Source: Mycolicibacterium gadium
GTDB taxonomy: Bacteria; Actinomycetota; Actinomycetes; Mycobacteriales; Mycobacteriaceae
Length of the DNA: 64,000 bases
Reading direction: 5' to 3'
NCBI RefSeq assembly: GCF_010728925.1
Contig: NZ_AP022608.1
Location: forward strand, 5,022,001 to 5,086,000
Shown piece after piece: positions 61,712 through 64,000 of the stretch; the first letter of the stretch is position 1, and the number at the start of each line of letters is the position of its first letter. Below the pieces are notes generated by a model. That model saw only the letters and a list, made by a program, of their open reading frames with translations, was not told where the DNA came from and searched no databases. Made by a program: the position numbers and the translations under genes.

Positions 61712-62879
61712 GATCCCGCTGAATTTCGCTTGTCCCGCCGCCGATGGTGTGCAGGAGCGAGAGCAGCAATCCCTCCGAAAAGTGGCCGTGCAGAACGGCA
61801 TCGGGGTCATCGGGCATCAGGGCACCCGCCGGCCCCAGGAGAGTCGCGCCCAACTGACGGAGTTCCGCGGTGAGCTCGGAGTGATAGAGCTTCGACAGTG
61901 ACGGGAGCGCGGGATCGAGGGCGCCCGCGGCCTGCTGTTGGGCTACCCGATAGGACAGCGCGCGGCCGACCTCGACCCGTTCCACTGCATGTGCCAGCGC
62001 GAGCCTGTTTGCCGGGTCGGCCAGCGGATCGTGCGACGAGCCTCGTTGAGCGTGGCACCAGTCCACCAATTCGTCCAGGTAACGCTGCGCCTGGGCGGCG
62101 CGGGTGACGTTCGACCGCTCGGCGACCAGCAGAGCCTTCGCGACTTTCCAGCCATCACCTTCACCGCCGACCAGGTTGGTCGCCGGGACGCGAACCCCGT
62201 CGAAGAACTCCTCGGCGAACGTCGGATAGCCCGTCATCGAGCGAATGGGGCGACGCGTGATACCTGGCGAGTCGAGGTCGACGAGGAAGAACGAAATGCC
62301 CGCCTGCCGCTTCTCCCCGAGCGGCGTGGTCCGGGCGAGGACGAAGATCCAGTCGGCGAGTACACCATTACTGGTCCAGGTTTTTTGCCCGTCGAGGATG
62401 TAGTCATCGCCGTCGCGGCGGGCAGTCATGCGCAGCGCGGCGAGATCGGATCCCGCTTCGGGCTCGGAGTAGCCCTGCGCCCACATTCGTTCGGACCGGG
62501 CGATCTTGGGGAGGTGCTCGACCTGCTGCTCTCCGGTACCGAATCGGAACAGCACCGGAGCGAGCATGTTGACGCCATTGGTATTGACCATCGGAGCGCC
62601 GGCATAGGCGAGTTCCTCGCGGATCACCACTTGCTCGACAATCCCCAGTCCACCGCCCTCGAATTTCGCGGGCCAGTGCGGTACGAACCAGCCTCGTTGG
62701 TGCAGTGCCTGGCAGAACTCGACGGCGCGTTCATGCGCTTCCCGCGGCCAGTAATCGGGATTCGCTGCGGTACGCCGAAATTCGTCGGGCAGATTGGCGG
62801 CCAGCCACTCCCGCAGCTCGTCGCGCAGCCCGTCGATCCGGGGTCCGCCTCCAAATCGGACGATCGGGCTCAGCGGCAC
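61677..62879 (-). CDS. Acyl-CoA dehydrogenase
   Basis: A 400-residue FAD enzyme of the large-subunit FadE type: LREWLAANLPDEFRR, GWFVPHWPAKFEGGGLGIVEQVVIREELAYAGAP, QGYSEPEAGSDLAALRMTA (FAD and substrate binding), DGQKTWTSNGVLADWIFVLART and the C-terminal HTIGGGTSEIQRDLISTTGLGLPR. The GGGTSEIQR end is typical. It pairs functionally with the shorter enzyme at 47192-48325 in dehydrogenating an acyl-CoA. Start GTG 62879, two bases from the stop of the upstream crotonase. Confidence 0.88.
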   Translation of the reverse strand: MPLSPIVRFGGGPRIDGLRDELREWLAANLPDEFRRTAANPDYWPREAHERAVEFCQALHQRGWFVPHWPAKFEGGGLGIVEQVVIREELAYAGAPMVNTNGVNMLAPVLFRFGTGEQQVEHLPKIARSERMWAQGYSEPEAGSDLAALRMTARRDGDDYILDGQKTWTSNGVLADWIFVLARTTPLGEKRQAGISFFLVDLDSPGITRRPIRSMTGYPTFAEEFFDGVRVPATNLVGGEGDGWKVAKALLVAERSNVTRAAQAQRYLDELVDWCHAQRGSSHDPLADPANRLALAHAVERVEVGRALSYRVAQQQAAGALDPALPSLSKLYHSELTAELRQLGATLLGPAGALMPDDPDAVLHGHFSEGLLLSLLHTIGGGTSEIQRDLISTTGLGLPR

Positions 62880-62881
62880 GG

Positions 62882-63694
62882 TCAGACCCGGTCCGATGGC
62901 TTGGCGGCCTTCTTCATCAGCTCCACCATGTAGTCCTGGAACTCCTTGGACCCGGTGACCACCGCTTGCAGGTCATTGCTGGCCTGTTGATGTGTGCGAA
63001 AGCCCATGTTCTCCCATGCGCGCAGGATGCCGGCCTTGGTTGCCTGCAATGTGATCAGCGGTGCCTTGGCGATTTTGGCCGCCAGTTCCTCCACCTCAGC
63101 CTCCAACTGGTCACGCGGCACGACGCGGTTGACCAGGCCGAATTCAAGCGCCTGTTCCGCGGAGATTTTCTGAGCGGTGTACAGGTACTCCGCGGCACGC
63201 TTGTAGTTCATGAACACCCACGGTTCGAACATCGTCTCCGAACCGGGCAGTCCGAACCCGGGCACCAACGGCATCTGGAACCAGGCGTCGTCGCTGCACA
63301 CGGTGATTTCAGGAATGAGTGCCCAGGTGGTTCCGCCGCCGATGGCATATCCGTGCACCTGCGAGATCACCGGCTTCGGAAACTCCCATAGCTTGAGCAC
63401 CGGCCACAGGAACAGTTGAGCGGCCGAACGCCAGACCTTGCCCGAAGCCTCGAGTTCGGCCTTGAACTCCGGATAACTGCCGTCGGGGACATGGCCCGAG
63501 CAGAACCCCTTGCCGTTGGCCTTGATGATGACCACCTTGATGTCGTAGTCGTACTGCGCATCATCAAGCGCTGCGTTGACGCTGTGCACCATCTCAGAGG
63601 TCTGGGCGTTGGCACGCTCTGGGTTGTTGAGGATGATGCGCGCGATCGGCCCGTCCTTTTCGTATATGACGTGGTCTAACTCCCGCGTTTCCAC
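62882..63694 (-). CDS. Enoyl-CoA hydratase/isomerase (crotonase)
   Basis: A 270-residue crotonase: IARIILNNPERANAQTSEMVHSV, KGFCSGHVPDGSYPEF in place of the standard AGxD oxyanion loop, and VHGYAIGGGTTWALIPEITVCSDDAWFQMP. The inserted, hydrophobic substrate region and altered first oxyanion loop are like crotonases that act on bulky ring substrates. Start GTG 63694. It shares a short transcript with the acyl-CoA dehydrogenase, and is divergent from the P450 gene. Confidence 0.86.
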   Translation of the reverse strand: METRELDHVIYEKDGPIARIILNNPERANAQTSEMVHSVNAALDDAQYDYDIKVVIIKANGKGFCSGHVPDGSYPEFKAELEASGKVWRSAAQLFLWPVLKLWEFPKPVISQVHGYAIGGGTTWALIPEITVCSDDAWFQMPLVPGFGLPGSETMFEPWVFMNYKRAAEYLYTAQKISAEQALEFGLVNRVVPRDQLEAEVEELAAKIAKAPLITLQATKAGILRAWENMGFRTHQQASNDLQAVVTGSKEFQDYMVELMKKAAKPSDRV

Positions 63695-63750
63695 CTGCTA
63701 TGTCCTCCTCAACGGCCTAGCTCCGGGCGCTCTGATGGTAGTGCAATTAA

Positions 63751-63761
63751 ACATATTATGT
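63751..63761. promoter_or_regulatory. AT-rich palindrome in divergent crotonase/P450 promoter
   Basis: ACATATTATGT is an 11-bp perfect inverted repeat in a markedly AT-rich pocket between the divergent crotonase and cytochrome P450 genes, 31 bases before the P450 start. It resembles the other AT-rich promoter pockets of this region loosely (AAACATAT core) but the match to the 24-base element is poor. Confidence 0.4.
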
Positions 63762-63791
63762 AATAGTGTTCTACTTGGAAGGACGGTGCCG

Positions 63792-64000
63792 ATGACGACG
63801 ACGGACTTGCGGTGGGATCCCTTTGACCGCAGCCTGCACGCCGAACCGTACTCGGTGTGGAAACGGATGCGGGACGAAGCGCCGGTCTACTACAACCCGG
63901 AGTTCGACTTCTACGCGCTGAGCCGGTTCGACGATGTCATGACGGCGTCGCTCGACACCGAGGCGTTTTCCTCCGAGCACGGGATCACCCTCGACATGAT
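63792..64000 (+). CDS. Cytochrome P450, N-terminal part (runs off the window)
   Basis: The first ~69 residues from ATG 63792 read LRWDPFDRSLHAEPYSVWKRMRDEAPVYYNPEFDFYALSRFDD in sections, the standard N-terminus of soluble bacterial P450s (proline-rich start, A helix, first beta sheet). The haem ligand region lies outside the window. A GGAAGGA ribosome site precedes it. It would supply a hydroxylation step for the neighbouring catabolic genes; it needs ferredoxin and reductase partners not seen here. Confidence 0.85.
   Translation, partial: MTTTDLRWDPFDRSLHAEPYSVWKRMRDEAPVYYNPEFDFYALSRFDDVMTASLDTEAFSSEHGITLDM

Overview
The window is high-GC actinobacterial DNA that looks like a fast-growing mycobacterium (Mycolicibacterium type). 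The evidence is gene content and order: a block from about 4.8 to 36.7 kb follows the Mycobacterium tuberculosis Rv0551c-Rv0566c order (fadD8, amidohydrolase, menC, bpoC, menD, Rv0556-like, mgtA/pimB, menG, menJ, grcC1, htpX, gpsA/gpdA1, YajQ), all recognised from the translated proteins. Relative to that order the block carries many inserted genes and one IS3-family element.

Layout. 1-2.6 kb: the end of a tightly overlapping four-gene operon (glycosyltransferase, acyl-CoA dehydrogenase-like, PIG-L deacetylase, NodS-like methyltransferase) that looks like a small glycolipid or modified-sugar pathway. 2.6-4.7 kb: an ECF42-type sigma factor, a small RMF-like protein and a P-loop kinase. 4.8-8.7 kb: FadD8 behind a KstR-type box, a DUF3253 protein, two secreted proteins and a YciI/DGPF protein. 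8.85-9.14 kb: fossil of an Mce-associated membrane protein. 9.3-36.5 kb: the expanded menaquinone and housekeeping block, with TspO and SOUL tetrapyrrole-type proteins, GlxA-like and DJ-1 proteins, the IS3 element (17.1-18.6 kb), mannosyltransferase, lipase, carotenoid-desaturase-like oxidoreductase with a TetR regulator, and HtpX. It ends at a tRNA-Tyr gene (36.6 kb) with a strong terminator.

36.8-64 kb: a catabolic region made almost entirely of CoA-thioester chemistry: at least six short-chain dehydrogenases (one frameshifted, one only a remnant), AMP-dependent CoA ligases, an aldehyde dehydrogenase, two acyl-CoA dehydrogenases, a MaoC hydratase, four crotonases, a thiolase with a DUF35 partner, a luciferase-like flavin oxidoreductase, a nitronate-monooxygenase-like flavoprotein, a fused E1 alpha-beta 2-oxoacid dehydrogenase with a free-standing lipoyl domain, two TetR regulators, SnoaL-like proteins and the start of a cytochrome P450. 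Together they would hydroxylate or oxidise a (probably cyclic or branched) substrate, activate it with CoA, cleave C-C bonds and beta-oxidise the pieces; the substrate cannot be named from sequence. Two promoters in this region share a 24-bp element (22 of 24 identical) with a 19-bp inverted-repeat core, probably the operator of a local TetR regulator.

Two genes (IS3 orfB and one SDR) are broken by what looks like loss of a single G in a G run, so sequencing error must be weighed against real decay.
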